A stretch of DNA of 64,000 bases from Taibaiella chishuiensis (GCF_003014535.1 NZ_PYGD01000012.1:1-64000), one strand, 5' to 3'. Counted from the stretch's first letter, positions 42,178-51,300 are shown. Notes: generated from the letters alone by a model not told the origin. A program made the numbers and translations.

Positions 42178-43307
42178 GTGCAGTTGCCGTCAGCACCTTT
42201 TACTTTATACAAGGTATCGTATTCGCCTCCTGGGCCAGCAGGATACCCGATATCCAGCAGCGGCTGGGGCTTAGCGAATCGGGGCTGGGCGCCGTGCTGT
42301 TTGCATTGCCGGTAGGCCAGCTCCTGGCCACCATGCTTTCGGGTTACCTGGTCAACCGGTTTGGCAGCAAGACCATGCTCTCTATCGGTGCGTTGCTGTA
42401 CCCCGCAGGGTTGGTACTGTTGGGTGGCGTTGCTACCCTGTGGCAGCTCTTTGCTGCACTGGTGCTGTTTGGCATATTCGGCAATCTCTGCAATATAGCG
42501 GTCAATACCCAGGGGGTAGGCGTGGAGCGGCTGTACGGCCGCAGCATTATGGCTTCCTTTCATGGCCTGTGGAGCCTTGCCGGTTTTACGGGCGGTATTG
42601 TCGGCGCCCTCATGGTGGCGGCCAATGTATCGCCTTCCTGGCATTTCGTGTTCATCGCCCTGCTGGCGCTGGCCTTGCTGTTTGTGGCCCGCAGGTCGGT
42701 GGTGCCCCGCGATGCCCGTACCGTTACTACCACCGAAAAGAAAAGCGGGTTCGTAAAACCGGATGCCTTTATCCTGACGCTTGGCCTCATCGCCTTTGCC
42801 TGTATGATCTGCGAAGGCACGATGTTTGACTGGAGCAGTATTTATTTCGAAAAGATCGTGCATGCGCCCAAACAGTGGACCCGCCTGGGTTATATCGCTT
42901 TTATGTGTACCATGGCCGGCGGCCGTTTTGTTTCCGATTACTTTGTAACCCGGTTCGGCAGCAGGACGGTGCTGCAGTTAAGCGGTGTAATGATCGTAGC
43001 GGGTATGTTGCTGGCTGTAGCCCTGCCGGATATATTGCCGGCAACCCTGGGTTTCCTGCTCGTGGGTTTCGGTACCTCCTCGGTAGTGCCCCTGGTGTAC
43101 AGCCTGGCTGGCCGGTCGCGCAAGATAGCGCCGGGCATCGCTTTGGCGCTGGTGTCTACCATCGGCTTCCTGGGTTTCCTGCTGGGACCGCCTGTCATAG
43201 GCCTTATTGCAGGCCTTTCCAGCCTGCGGGTTTCCTTTGCCGTGATCGCTTTCCTGGGTCTCGGCACAACATTATTAGCAAAACTTTTAGCGCGATTGGA
43301 AAAATAA
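42178..43307 (+). pseudogene. MFS permease (YbjJ-like), interrupted by the IS at codon 9
   Basis: Right of the IS the frame reads AVAVSTFYFIQGIVFASW, then ASRIPDIQQRLGLSESGLGA, the first helix and loop of YbjJ-type major facilitator proteins. It continues through about eleven more helices to LLAKLLARLEK. A stop (42162-42164) closes the frame inside the IS, and no ATG, GTG or TTG occurs before the GTG at 42294, which would delete the first helix. The rebuilt gene would encode about 383 residues, normal for the family. The original start is at 40740, so the gene was probably in an operon with lon. Confidence 0.85.
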
Positions 43308-43341
43308 TTTTGGTGGTTCGGAAGCAATGACCTTACCTTTG
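43308..43341 (+). promoter_or_regulatory. Promoter of the rrf2 gene
   Basis: TTTTG (43308-43312), a 21-base spacer and TACCTTTG (43334-43341) form one of the best -33/-7 pairs in the window. The -33 overlaps the end of the permease remnant. Confidence 0.75.
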
Positions 43342-43343
43342 TA

Positions 43344-43364
43344 CTGTAATAATAAAAGTTACAG
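43344..43364 (+). promoter_or_regulatory. Palindromic candidate operator, site 1
   Basis: CTGTAA-N9-TTACAG is a perfect inverted repeat that starts two bases after the -7 box and ends two bases before the rrf2 start codon. A bound protein would block initiation, which fits autorepression by the Rrf2 regulator. A near-identical site is at 43787-43807. Confidence 0.65.
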
Positions 43365-43366
43365 AA

Positions 43367-43768
43367 ATGATCAACGGACGGTTTGCCATATCGATACACA
43401 TCCTTACCTTGCTGAGCATGGAAGAGGGTTTGTCGTCCGACTATATCGCTTCGAGTATCAATATCAATCCCGTACTGGTGCGTAAAGAGGTGAGCCGTTT
43501 GCGTAAGGCCGGCCTGGTCGATACCAAGGAGGGTAAGAACGGCGGGGCTTTCCTGTCCTGCTCACCCCGCAAGATCACCCTGGCCGATGTATATAAAGCC
43601 ACTTACGAAAAACCGCTGTTCAATCATTCCAAAAACGAGCCTAATCCCCGTTGCCCGATGGGTAAAAGAATAGGCGAGATCATGGATGAAGTGAACGAAG
43701 CCGCCGAAGCCGCTTTGCTGAAAAAACTGTCCGGCATTTCGATCGAGAAGTTCCGGAGCCAGCTCTGA
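43367..43768 (+). CDS. Rrf2-family transcriptional regulator (YwnA-like)
   Basis: The 133-residue protein has the Rrf2 winged helix: GRFAISIHILTLLSM, LSSDYIASSININPVLVRKE (recognition region) and GGAFLSCSPRKITLADVYKA. It has only two Cys (LSCSP and NPRCPMG) and not the three-Cys cluster of IscR/NsrR, so it probably does not carry an Fe-S cluster. It looks like Bacillus YwnA, which is also followed by a small NAD(P)-binding oxidoreductase (YwnB). The same order is seen here. Confidence 0.92.
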   Translation: MINGRFAISIHILTLLSMEEGLSSDYIASSININPVLVRKEVSRLRKAGLVDTKEGKNGGAFLSCSPRKITLADVYKATYEKPLFNHSKNEPNPRCPMGKRIGEIMDEVNEAAEAALLKKLSGISIEKFRSQL

Positions 43769-43786
43769 CCTTTTTTTTATTCAAAA

Positions 43787-43807
43787 CTGTAACAAAAAAA
43801 ATTACAT
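43787..43807 (+). promoter_or_regulatory. Palindromic candidate operator, site 2
   Basis: CTGTAA-N9-TTACAT repeats site 1 with the same spacer and one changed base. It lies 35-55 bases before the oxidoreductase start at 43842, in the promoter region. No clean TAnnTTTG box is seen beside it. Confidence 0.6.
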
Positions 43808-43841
43808 TTTAATAACATTTAGCTTTTAAAACAATAAAAAG

Positions 43842-44492
43842 ATGAATATAGCCATCATAGGCGCTACGGGTTTCGTAGGCCAGCACCTGGTAACTGAAGC
43901 GCTGCAGCGCGGACACGAAGTAAAAGCCATTGCCCGCAACGTGGCGCAACTTACAGCCGGCAACGGTTTAACGCCGGTACAGGCCGATATTACCGATGTG
44001 CCTGCATTGGCTGCAGCCCTTAAAGGCAGCGATATCGTACTCAGCGCCTTCAATGCCGGCTGGCAGAACCCAGAGTTGTACAACGACTTCCTGGCCGGCT
44101 CCAAAGCCATACAACAGGCCGTTAAGGAAGCAGGCGTACAACGCCTGATCGTAGTGGGCGGCGCCGGTAGCCTGTATATCGCACCCGGTCAGCAATTGGT
44201 AGACAGCCCCGATTTTCCGGAAGCTTATAAGGCCGGCGCTACAGCTGCAAGGGATTACCTGGACCTGCTGAAACAGGAGCCGGTAATCGACTGGACCTTC
44301 TTTAGTCCTGCCATCGAAATGCACCCGGGCATTACTACCGGCCGCACCGGCCAGTACCGTACCGCATTGGATAGTCCTGTATTCGATGCCGCACAACACA
44401 GCCGCCTCTCGGTAGAGGACCTGGCGGTAGCCCTGCTCGACGAGACTGAAACTCCTAAACACAGCCGCCAGCGCTTTACTGCCGCTTATTAA
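43842..44492 (+). CDS. NAD(P)-binding oxidoreductase (atypical SDR, YwnB-like)
   Basis: The 216 residues form a Rossmann domain with GATGFVGQHLV at the N-terminus, then ADITDVPALAAAL and VGGAGSL. This is the NmrA/atypical-SDR group, often NAD(P)H-dependent quinone or flavin reductases. Its location next to an Rrf2 gene matches the ywnA-ywnB pair. YceI follows after 58 bases. Confidence 0.88.
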   Translation: MNIAIIGATGFVGQHLVTEALQRGHEVKAIARNVAQLTAGNGLTPVQADITDVPALAAALKGSDIVLSAFNAGWQNPELYNDFLAGSKAIQQAVKEAGVQRLIVVGGAGSLYIAPGQQLVDSPDFPEAYKAGATAARDYLDLLKQEPVIDWTFFSPAIEMHPGITTGRTGQYRTALDSPVFDAAQHSRLSVEDLAVALLDETETPKHSRQRFTAAY

Positions 44493-44550
44493 CCGCTTGC
44501 ATCAACTCATTTTATAATCCATTAAAAAAAAAACAAACACAGCTTAAACA

Positions 44551-45123
44551 ATGAAAAAAATCGTACTGGCCGCCGCTGCCGCCTTCCTGTCCTTATCCGC
44601 TTTTGCTCAGAACAAATGGGCGGTAGACCCCATGCACTCTTCGGTTAACTTTACCGTAAAACATATGGGCATATCCCTGTTGAACGGTCACTTCGATAAA
44701 TATGAGGGCAACTTTACCGCAGCCAAGCCCGACCTGACCGATGCTGCGATCGCATTTACCGTGCAGACCGCAAGCGTGAATACCCTGGTGGAACCCCGTG
44801 ATAAACACCTGCAGGGCGACGACTTTTTCAATACCGAGAAGTTTCCTGAAATGAAATTTGTCAGCACTGCGTTCAAAAAAGTAAAAGGTAACGAGTATAC
44901 CCTTACCGGTAACCTCACCCTGCGCGATGTAACCAAACCCGTTACATTTAAAGTGATCTACGGTGGTACCGCTAAAGACCATATGGGCAATACCAAAGCC
45001 GGTTTCCACGCTACAGGCACCATCAACCGCCTCGACTACAATATTAAATACGATCCTTCCGGACAAGGCATCGCCAAAGATGTGGCCATTACCCTCGACC
45101 TGGAATTTGCGCAAGCTAAATAA
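44551..45123 (+). CDS. YceI-family periplasmic protein
   Basis: A signal peptide (MKKIVLAAAAAFLSLSAFAQ) precedes a 170-residue lipocalin-like domain: WAVDPMHSSVNFTVKHMGIS, then DDFFNTEKFPEMKFVSTAF and GNLTLRDVTKPVTFKV. YceI proteins bind isoprenoid or amide lipids, and may carry quinones. Fourth in the plus-strand series of redox genes, and probably regulated with them. Confidence 0.95.
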   Translation: MKKIVLAAAAAFLSLSAFAQNKWAVDPMHSSVNFTVKHMGISLLNGHFDKYEGNFTAAKPDLTDAAIAFTVQTASVNTLVEPRDKHLQGDDFFNTEKFPEMKFVSTAFKKVKGNEYTLTGNLTLRDVTKPVTFKVIYGGTAKDHMGNTKAGFHATGTINRLDYNIKYDPSGQGIAKDVAITLDLEFAQAK

Positions 45124-45170
45124 GTACGTTTCCCTTAATCAATTTTAAACATCTTCAATCCAAACTTGAA

Positions 45171-45797
45171 ATGGAACTGATAGAAAAATTAAACTGGCGT
45201 TATGCGGCCAAACGCATGAACGGTAAAAAAATACCCGCTGAAAAGCTGGACCATATTCTCGAAGCCATCCGGCTTTCCGCATCTTCTGCAGGCCTGCAGC
45301 CCTATAAAGTACTGGTGATCTCTGATGCGGCTACCAAAGAGAAGCTGAAAGCAGTGGCTTATAACCAGCCCCAGATTACCGAAGCTTCCGAAGTACTGGT
45401 ATTTGCAGCCTGGGATAAAGTAAACGAACAGCATATCGACGACTACATGGCTTATATAGCCAGCGAACGCGGTGTAAGCCTGGAATCGCTCGATGCTTTT
45501 AAAGCCAACTTCGGTAAAATACTGAGCCGTCCTGCAGAGGAGCAGTTCGCCTGGACCTCCCGGCAAACTTACATCGCGCTGGGTACCGGCCTGATCGCAG
45601 CAGCGGTAGAAGAGATCGATGCCACGCCGATGGAGGGCTTTGATAATGCCGCTGTGGACGAGCTGTTGGGCTTACAACAAAAGGGTCTGAAAAGTGTTTC
45701 TATATTGACCCTGGGCTACCGGGACGATGAGCAGGACTGGCTGGCCCCGCTTAAGAAAGTGAGGAGAACGAAAGCGGAGCTTTTTGAAATGATATAG
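45171..45797 (+). CDS. Nitroreductase-family NAD(P)H oxidoreductase
   Basis: The 208-residue flavoenzyme has the NfsB-type pattern: LNWRYAAKRMNGKKIP, SASSAGLQPYKVLVI (FMN binding), DATPMEGFDNAAVDELL and LGYRDDEQDWLAPLKK. It should bind FMN as a dimer and reduce nitroaromatics, quinones or enals with NAD(P)H. It is followed by a strong terminator, so the first transcript of the cluster ends here. Confidence 0.94.
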   Translation: MELIEKLNWRYAAKRMNGKKIPAEKLDHILEAIRLSASSAGLQPYKVLVISDAATKEKLKAVAYNQPQITEASEVLVFAAWDKVNEQHIDDYMAYIASERGVSLESLDAFKANFGKILSRPAEEQFAWTSRQTYIALGTGLIAAAVEEIDATPMEGFDNAAVDELLGLQQKGLKSVSILTLGYRDDEQDWLAPLKKVRRTKAELFEMI

Positions 45798-45809
45798 TTT
45801 TTTTTGCAG

Positions 45810-45841
45810 CCTGGCAGATCTACATCTGCCAGGATTTTTTT
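45810..45841 (+). terminator. Terminator after the nitroreductase
   Basis: CCTGGCAGAT-CTAC-ATCTGCCAGG followed by A and eight T. Confidence 0.93.
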
Positions 45842-45905
45842 TCATAACAGGCCGGCAGGTAAACGATATGCTGCGACCGGCTTGTTGTAAACCGGAAGAA
45901 CCGAT

Positions 45906-46976
45906 ATGGCATTGACATTTGCCCCGCTTACGATCCAGGGAATTACCCTGCGCAACAGGATCATCGTATCGCCTATGTGCCAGTACTCGGCCATAGACGG
46001 ATTTGCCAACGACTGGCATCTCGTTCACCTCGGCAGTCGTGCCGTAGGGGGCGCGGCCCTGGTCATCCAGGAGGCTACCGCTGTATCGCCCGAAGGCCGT
46101 ATATCGCCCGATGACCTGGGCTTGTGGCAGGATGCGCATATAGAAAAACTACGGCAGATCACCACCTTCATAAAAGCACAGGGCGCCTATGCGGGCATAC
46201 AGCTGGCACATGCCGGTCGTAAAGCCAGTACCGCCGCGCCCTGGAAAGGTAACCACCAGATCGCTGTTGCAGATGGCGGCTGGACCACCCTGGCGCCTTC
46301 GGCCATCGCCTTCCGCGAAGCCGACGTGCCGCCTGTAGCCCTGGACAAAGCCGGTATCGCACAAGTGACCGAAGACTTTGGCGCCGCCGCTAAAAGAGCC
46401 GTGGCTGCGGGTTACGACGTGGTCGAGCTGCACGCCGCACATGGTTACCTCATCCACCAGTTCTTATCGCCCTTAAGCAATAAACGGGAAGATGATTATG
46501 GCGGTAGTTTTGAAAACCGGGTAAAGCTATTGCTGGAGCTGGTTGCCCGCGTGCGCCGCGAGCTGAAAGCCGGAATGCCGCTCTGGGTACGCATATCTGC
46601 TACCGACTGGGTTGATGGCGGCTGGACGCTGGAGGATTCCATACGGCTGTCGGCTTTGCTGAAGGACAACGGGGTAGACCTCGTCGATGTGTCTACCGGT
46701 GGCCTGGTTACGGGTGTGCGCATTCCGCTGGAGCCGGGCTACCAGGCGCCTTTTGCCACGGCGATCAAACAAGCTACCGGTGTGCTTACCGGCGCTGTAG
46801 GCCTCATTACCGAAGCTACGCATATAGAGTCGCTGTTGCAGGAGGGGAAAGCCGATGTGGTATTGCTGGCCCGCGAGTTATTGCGCGATCCTTATTTCCC
46901 GATGCATGCGGCACAGCAACTGGGCGAAGATTATATGTTCCCCCCGCAATACGAGCGGGCTAAACCCAAATCCTGA
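45906..46976 (+). CDS. Old-yellow-enzyme family ene-reductase (YqjM-like)
   Basis: The 356-residue flavoprotein is a TIM barrel with the thermophilic-like OYE signature: LRNRIIVSPMCQYSA with Cys25 (the redox-tuning Cys of YqjM), GIQLAHAGRKAS, ELHAAHGYLIHQFLSPLSN and DYGGSFENRVK. It reduces activated C=C bonds of quinones, enones and nitro compounds with NAD(P)H. It begins a second transcription unit after the terminator at 45841. Confidence 0.95.
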   Translation: MALTFAPLTIQGITLRNRIIVSPMCQYSAIDGFANDWHLVHLGSRAVGGAALVIQEATAVSPEGRISPDDLGLWQDAHIEKLRQITTFIKAQGAYAGIQLAHAGRKASTAAPWKGNHQIAVADGGWTTLAPSAIAFREADVPPVALDKAGIAQVTEDFGAAAKRAVAAGYDVVELHAAHGYLIHQFLSPLSNKREDDYGGSFENRVKLLLELVARVRRELKAGMPLWVRISATDWVDGGWTLEDSIRLSALLKDNGVDLVDVSTGGLVTGVRIPLEPGYQAPFATAIKQATGVLTGAVGLITEATHIESLLQEGKADVVLLARELLRDPYFPMHAAQQLGEDYMFPPQYERAKPKS

Positions 46977-47016
46977 TACAGGTTACTATTCGAATGTTCA
47001 TTATAAAATCAAGATC

Positions 47017-47967
47017 GTGGAAAAAAGACAATTAGGAAAATCATCATTACAGGTTGCACCCCTTACCCTGGGTGGCAATGTATTTGGCTGGACTATCGAC
47101 GAGGCCCGCTCGTTCGAGATCCTGGACGGCTTTACAGGCGCGGGTTTCAACCTGGTGGATACGGCCGATGTATACAGCCGCTGGGCCCCGGGCAATACCG
47201 GTGGTGAGTCGGAAACTATTATCGGTAAATGGATGAAGGCAAGAGGCAACCGCGATAAAGTGGTACTGGCTACCAAGGTGGGCGCCGATATGGGGCAGGG
47301 CAAAACAGACCTCTCCCGGAAGTACATCGTTAAAGCGGTAGAAGATTCGCTGCGCAGGCTGCAGACCGATCATATCGACCTGTACCAGACCCATTGGGAT
47401 GATGCTGGCACACCCGTAGAAGAGACGCTGGAAACCTATGCCGGGTTGATCAAGGAAGGTAAGGTGCGGTATATCGGCGCCTCCAACCTGTCGCCCGAAC
47501 GGCTTATCGCATCGCTCGAAGCCAGCGCCGAACATGGTTATCCGCGTTACGAAAGTTTTCAGCCGCATTATAACCTTTATGTGCGCAACGAGTTCGAGCA
47601 GGACCTGGAACAGATCGTAAAGGATCATGACCTGGGTGTGATCAGTTATTATTCGCTGGCCAGCGGCTTCCTTACCGGTAAGTACCGTTCGGAGGCCGAC
47701 CTGGGTAAAAGTCCCCGTGGCGGCGGTGTTGCGGCTTACCTTAACGATCGCGGTTTTAAGATACTGGCCGCCCTCGACCAGGTAGCGGCTGAGTATAACA
47801 GCACGCCGGCAAGCGTGGCTATCGCCTGGCTGATCGCAAGACCTTCCGTTACGGCGCCTATTGCCAGCGCCACCTCCATTGCCCAGCTCGGCGACCTGGT
47901 AAAGGCCGCACAGTTGCAGCTGGATGATAAAGCCATAGCTTTGCTGACGGAAGCCAGCGCCTGGTAA
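47017..47967 (+). CDS. Aldo/keto reductase
   Basis: The GTG at 47017 is chosen because it gives the family's N-terminus (EKRQLGKSSLQVAPLTLGGNV); the frame above it lies inside the previous gene. The 316-residue barrel has Asp and Tyr in NLVDTADVYSRW, Lys in LATKVGADMG, and HIDLYQTHWDD. It reduces aldehydes or ketones with NADPH and looks like the YajO/general-stress group. The upstream gene ends 40 bases before it. Confidence 0.92.
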   Translation: MEKRQLGKSSLQVAPLTLGGNVFGWTIDEARSFEILDGFTGAGFNLVDTADVYSRWAPGNTGGESETIIGKWMKARGNRDKVVLATKVGADMGQGKTDLSRKYIVKAVEDSLRRLQTDHIDLYQTHWDDAGTPVEETLETYAGLIKEGKVRYIGASNLSPERLIASLEASAEHGYPRYESFQPHYNLYVRNEFEQDLEQIVKDHDLGVISYYSLASGFLTGKYRSEADLGKSPRGGGVAAYLNDRGFKILAALDQVAAEYNSTPASVAIAWLIARPSVTAPIASATSIAQLGDLVKAAQLQLDDKAIALLTEASAW

Positions 47968-47985
47968 CCTGTTTAACAGATCGTG

Positions 47986-48876
47986 ATGAAACGCAGTGAC
48001 TTTTTAAAAACAATAGCTATGATGCCTTTAACCGGTGCAGCGCAAAATTTGAATGCGCTGGAAAAGCTGACGGATGAACTTAAAAGTACGGAGCAGATGC
48101 CCGTATTCTTTTTCGGGCATGGCAGCCCGATGAATGCCATCGAACAAAACGAATTTTCGGAGGAGTGGGCGCGTATCGGTAAAAGCATAATGAAGCCGAA
48201 TGCCATCCTGTGCATCTCGGCGCACTGGCTCACCCGCGGCACCTTCGTGACGGCGATGCCGCACCCGAAAACAATCCATGATTTCGGTGGTTTTCCGAAG
48301 GCGCTGTTTGACGTACAATACCCGGCTCCGGGTAGTCCGCAACTGGCCGGCGAAGTAAAACACCTGTTGGAGCATGGCACCGGGGTAGGGCTGGATGAAG
48401 GTTGGGGCCTGGATCACGGCTGCTGGAGCGTAGTCAAACATCTCTATCCCGATGCTGATGTGCCGGTGATCCAGCTGAGCATCGACTACAACCAGCCGGC
48501 AGCTTATCATTATGCCCTGGCCCGGCAACTGGCGGCGTTGCGTAAAAAGGGTGTCCTGATTGTGGGCAGCGGTAATATGGTGCATAACCTGGGCATGGTG
48601 GCCTGGGATAAAATACAGGACCCGGGTTTTGCCTTCGATTGGGCTACAGAAGCCAATGAGTCGATGAAGCGTATGATCCTTAACCATGATCATGATGCGC
48701 TGATCGATTACCGGAAGCAGGGCAGGGCTTTCGACCTGGCCATTCCTACGCCAGATCACTATTTCCCGATGCTCTATACCCTGGCTTTGCAGGGTAAAGA
48801 CGAAGCCCTGAGCTTCTTTAACGATAAAGCGGTAATGGGCTCGCTGACAATGACCTCTTTTCGCATTGGTGGGTAA
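47986..48876 (+). CDS. DODA-type extradiol ring-cleaving dioxygenase (YgiD-like)
   Basis: The ATG at 47986 is used; a GTG directly before it is the alternative. The 296-residue protein has metal-binding His in FFFGHGSPMNAI and in ISAHWLTRG, DHGCWSVVKHLYPDADVPVI, and VGSGNMVHNLG. YgiD-type enzymes cleave the ring of 4,5-DOPA-like catechols using zinc or iron. A Tat-like or weak signal (MKRSDFLKTIAMMPLTGAA) precedes the domain. Last gene of the redox cluster. Confidence 0.92.
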   Translation: MKRSDFLKTIAMMPLTGAAQNLNALEKLTDELKSTEQMPVFFFGHGSPMNAIEQNEFSEEWARIGKSIMKPNAILCISAHWLTRGTFVTAMPHPKTIHDFGGFPKALFDVQYPAPGSPQLAGEVKHLLEHGTGVGLDEGWGLDHGCWSVVKHLYPDADVPVIQLSIDYNQPAAYHYALARQLAALRKKGVLIVGSGNMVHNLGMVAWDKIQDPGFAFDWATEANESMKRMILNHDHDALIDYRKQGRAFDLAIPTPDHYFPMLYTLALQGKDEALSFFNDKAVMGSLTMTSFRIGG

Positions 48877-48890
48877 ATCATAAATAAAAG

Positions 48891-48914
48891 TCCCGGCAGC
48901 ATAGGCTGCCGGGA
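48891..48914. terminator. Hairpin between convergent genes
   Basis: TCCCGGCAGC-ATAG-GCTGCCGGGA, a perfect 10-bp stem between the dioxygenase and the T9SS cargo gene. The T-run is on the minus-strand side. Confidence 0.8.
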
Positions 48915-48948
48915 TCATCGCTTTCCGGACAGGAGCTTCTCCCTGTGC

Positions 48949-51300
48949 TTATTCCTTCACTATTTTGTAATTGGTCGTTTTACCGCAGGGGCCCGATACG
49001 GCTACGAAATACAGGCCTGGTTTCAGCGAACGTATGTCCAGTTGGTTAAGGCCTCCCGTCAGTATGGGTTGCAGCAGGATACGGCCCGCAAGGTCGGTTA
49101 CCACCGCAACTGCTGTTTCATTGCCGGGTATCCTGATGAGTAGGCGGTCTGATGCGGGGTTAGGATACACCTGCATACCATTCCATACCGGTACTTTCGC
49201 GGTGCCGCGTGCCGTACCTACAGGTGTTGCTACTACTGCGTCCGAAACGGTGCGCAGATCCGGCTGGTATACCGCATCCTCATAGGCCAGCAGGTAATAA
49301 CGGGCCATTTCCCGGGCGATAAAGTCATCATCTGCAGCGATCGTGTATACTTTATCACGTAATGCAGGATCCATATCACTCCAGCTGTTGCCGGCCTCTT
49401 CGAGTCCCTGCTGTACGGCGATCATATCCTTCACATGTTGCAGGCGGCTTTGCTGCAGCTCGTTTAATTCAAATTCATCGGGAATAGCTTCGAGGGTAGC
49501 CATAGCCTCATCGAAGCTGCCTTGCTGTGCTTCTATCCCGGCCTTCATTACTTTGAAGTCGTACAGGTATTTGGCGCTTCCCAGTAAAGAGATCATTTCG
49601 GCCGGGTGTATCTCTACATCTTCTCCGTTGGAGGCGCTGAGGTGGCGGTCCAGCATTTCCCTTACCAGGTAGGCGTATTGGGCCAGGTTTACGCTATAGT
49701 CTTCGCCCGAATTTACTTTACCATCGATGGTCGCTTCCAGCTCGGCCTTGAATGCAGACAGCTGCTGCAGGGTCGTTACGGCGCTACCGGGAGGGATGAT
49801 CTTGGTCGGACAGGTATTGCTGCCGCCATTCATCAGGGTTACGTTATGATAGGCAGGCGTAGTCGCCGGGGTCGCGGGATCGGTATAGTAAAGGATGCCA
49901 TTGCCGGCGTTGTTTAAATTATGAGCGCCTGTGCTGGTGCTGAAACTGCTGAAGGTGTTGCCGGCAGTAAGCGGGTTGCCATTGAAGCCGGCTTGCATAT
50001 AGGCGATGCCGCTGGTAAGACTGGCGGTGCCACCGGTAACGGTAATGTCGTAGGCGTCGCCTATGGCATTGGTCATGGTATTACATAAGAACATAAGGCC
50101 ATTGGCCGGGCTGATGGTACTCCGGTTATTGTCGTTGGCCTGCAGGGCGTAACTTACATTGGTGATCTGGTTTTTATAGATCTCGTTATAGCTCTCTCCT
50201 GAATTTTTAACGGTAATGCCATAGGTGCCGTTATTACTGGTAGTGCTGGAACCCTGGATCACATTTTGCTCTACGCGGAAACCGCTGCAGCCCTCCAGCG
50301 TAATGCCCGAACTGTTGGCGGGCGCCAGGTTGATGGTGTTGCGCAGGATTTTCGTATTCTGGTAGCCGGTAATATAAATCCCGGTGTACGTATTGTTGAT
50401 CTGGGTACGGTCGATCGTTATCGCATGTACTTCGCCCTGGTTAGGCGCATAGATACCCCGGACGAAGTTCGATACTGTATTGGGCGTAACATTGGTACAC
50501 TCCTGTCCGAATACAATAATGTTGTCGTTACAATAGGGTTGTATAACCGCGCCTGAACTTTCGAGATAAACAGCGGTGTGTCCGCCCCACATAAAGTTCG
50601 GATCCCGGTAGAAGGTATTGCCCTGCACTTTTACACCTTCCACATGATGCATGTTGATACAGGGGGCCGTGCCGCCTGTTGGTATATCGGTCGTGTTATC
50701 GAAATAAAACCGGCTCTTATTGATAAAGCTGTAATCTGCGAGTTTGATCGTTGGTGTGGTCTTGGAAAAATTCTCATAGCTGTGCAGGTATACGCTGAAG
50801 GTATTGTTGTGGAACCTGGAGTTGCTGATCTGAACGATACCGCCGCCGGTGCTAAAGGCGCCGAAATCTGCCTGGAAGTCCCAGTTGCGGACGCCGTAGA
50901 TGCATTTTTCGATCAGTGCATTGTTCAGCGTGGTTTTACTCATGCGGGTGTCCTGCTGGCTCAGGGTTTTCTTGCCTACCGTGTAAATGCCTTCCCAGCC
51001 GTTGTTACCGGCTGTGCCGGTAAGTGTGGCGTCGTTGATGACCAGCCGGCCTCCTGCGGGGGTAGTCTGGTTACTGGGGTTGGATAATACCTTGATATAG
51101 ACACCAGGCGAGCAGGTGATAACCGTATTGGCGCCGGAAATCGTAAGTGTAGCGCCAGGCTGTATCTCTACTTTATCCGTCAGTGCAAATGAAGTATTCC
51201 AGGTCGTGTTCGTGTTGATGTAGATCGTTGCCGTTGCAGGCAGGGATACAGCTAACAGTGCTGCGGTGATCAGGTTTTTGATCGGGTTGGATTGGAACAT
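48949..51300 (-). CDS. T9SS-secreted right-handed beta-helix protein
   Basis: The start MFQSNPIKNLITAALLAVSL gives a signal peptide; 28 codons above it are open but lack one. The 783-residue protein has repeated short beta-strand turns (about 100-460; for example RNTINLAPANSSGITLEGCS, EQNVIQGSSTTSNNG) of a right-handed beta-helix. A helical region follows (about 480-660). The C-terminal 75 residues are a type A T9SS sorting domain (VYPNPASDRLLIRI, LDIRSLKPGLYFV, YKIVKE). It is likely exported through the outer membrane and attached to the surface. The function of the helix is unknown; similar folds bind polysaccharides. Confidence 0.9.
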   Translation of the reverse strand: MFQSNPIKNLITAALLAVSLPATATIYINTNTTWNTSFALTDKVEIQPGATLTISGANTVITCSPGVYIKVLSNPSNQTTPAGGRLVINDATLTGTAGNNGWEGIYTVGKKTLSQQDTRMSKTTLNNALIEKCIYGVRNWDFQADFGAFSTGGGIVQISNSRFHNNTFSVYLHSYENFSKTTPTIKLADYSFINKSRFYFDNTTDIPTGGTAPCINMHHVEGVKVQGNTFYRDPNFMWGGHTAVYLESSGAVIQPYCNDNIIVFGQECTNVTPNTVSNFVRGIYAPNQGEVHAITIDRTQINNTYTGIYITGYQNTKILRNTINLAPANSSGITLEGCSGFRVEQNVIQGSSTTSNNGTYGITVKNSGESYNEIYKNQITNVSYALQANDNNRSTISPANGLMFLCNTMTNAIGDAYDITVTGGTASLTSGIAYMQAGFNGNPLTAGNTFSSFSTSTGAHNLNNAGNGILYYTDPATPATTPAYHNVTLMNGGSNTCPTKIIPPGSAVTTLQQLSAFKAELEATIDGKVNSGEDYSVNLAQYAYLVREMLDRHLSASNGEDVEIHPAEMISLLGSAKYLYDFKVMKAGIEAQQGSFDEAMATLEAIPDEFELNELQQSRLQHVKDMIAVQQGLEEAGNSWSDMDPALRDKVYTIAADDDFIAREMARYYLLAYEDAVYQPDLRTVSDAVVATPVGTARGTAKVPVWNGMQVYPNPASDRLLIRIPGNETAVAVVTDLAGRILLQPILTGGLNQLDIRSLKPGLYFVAVSGPCGKTTNYKIVKE

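Noticed and set aside
40763-42179. Target-site duplication AGT around an IS one base shorter at each end
   Set aside because: It gives a perfect 3-bp repeat, but removing it leaves the permease gene out of frame, whereas the GAG/GTG reading restores it and keeps TG...CA ends.
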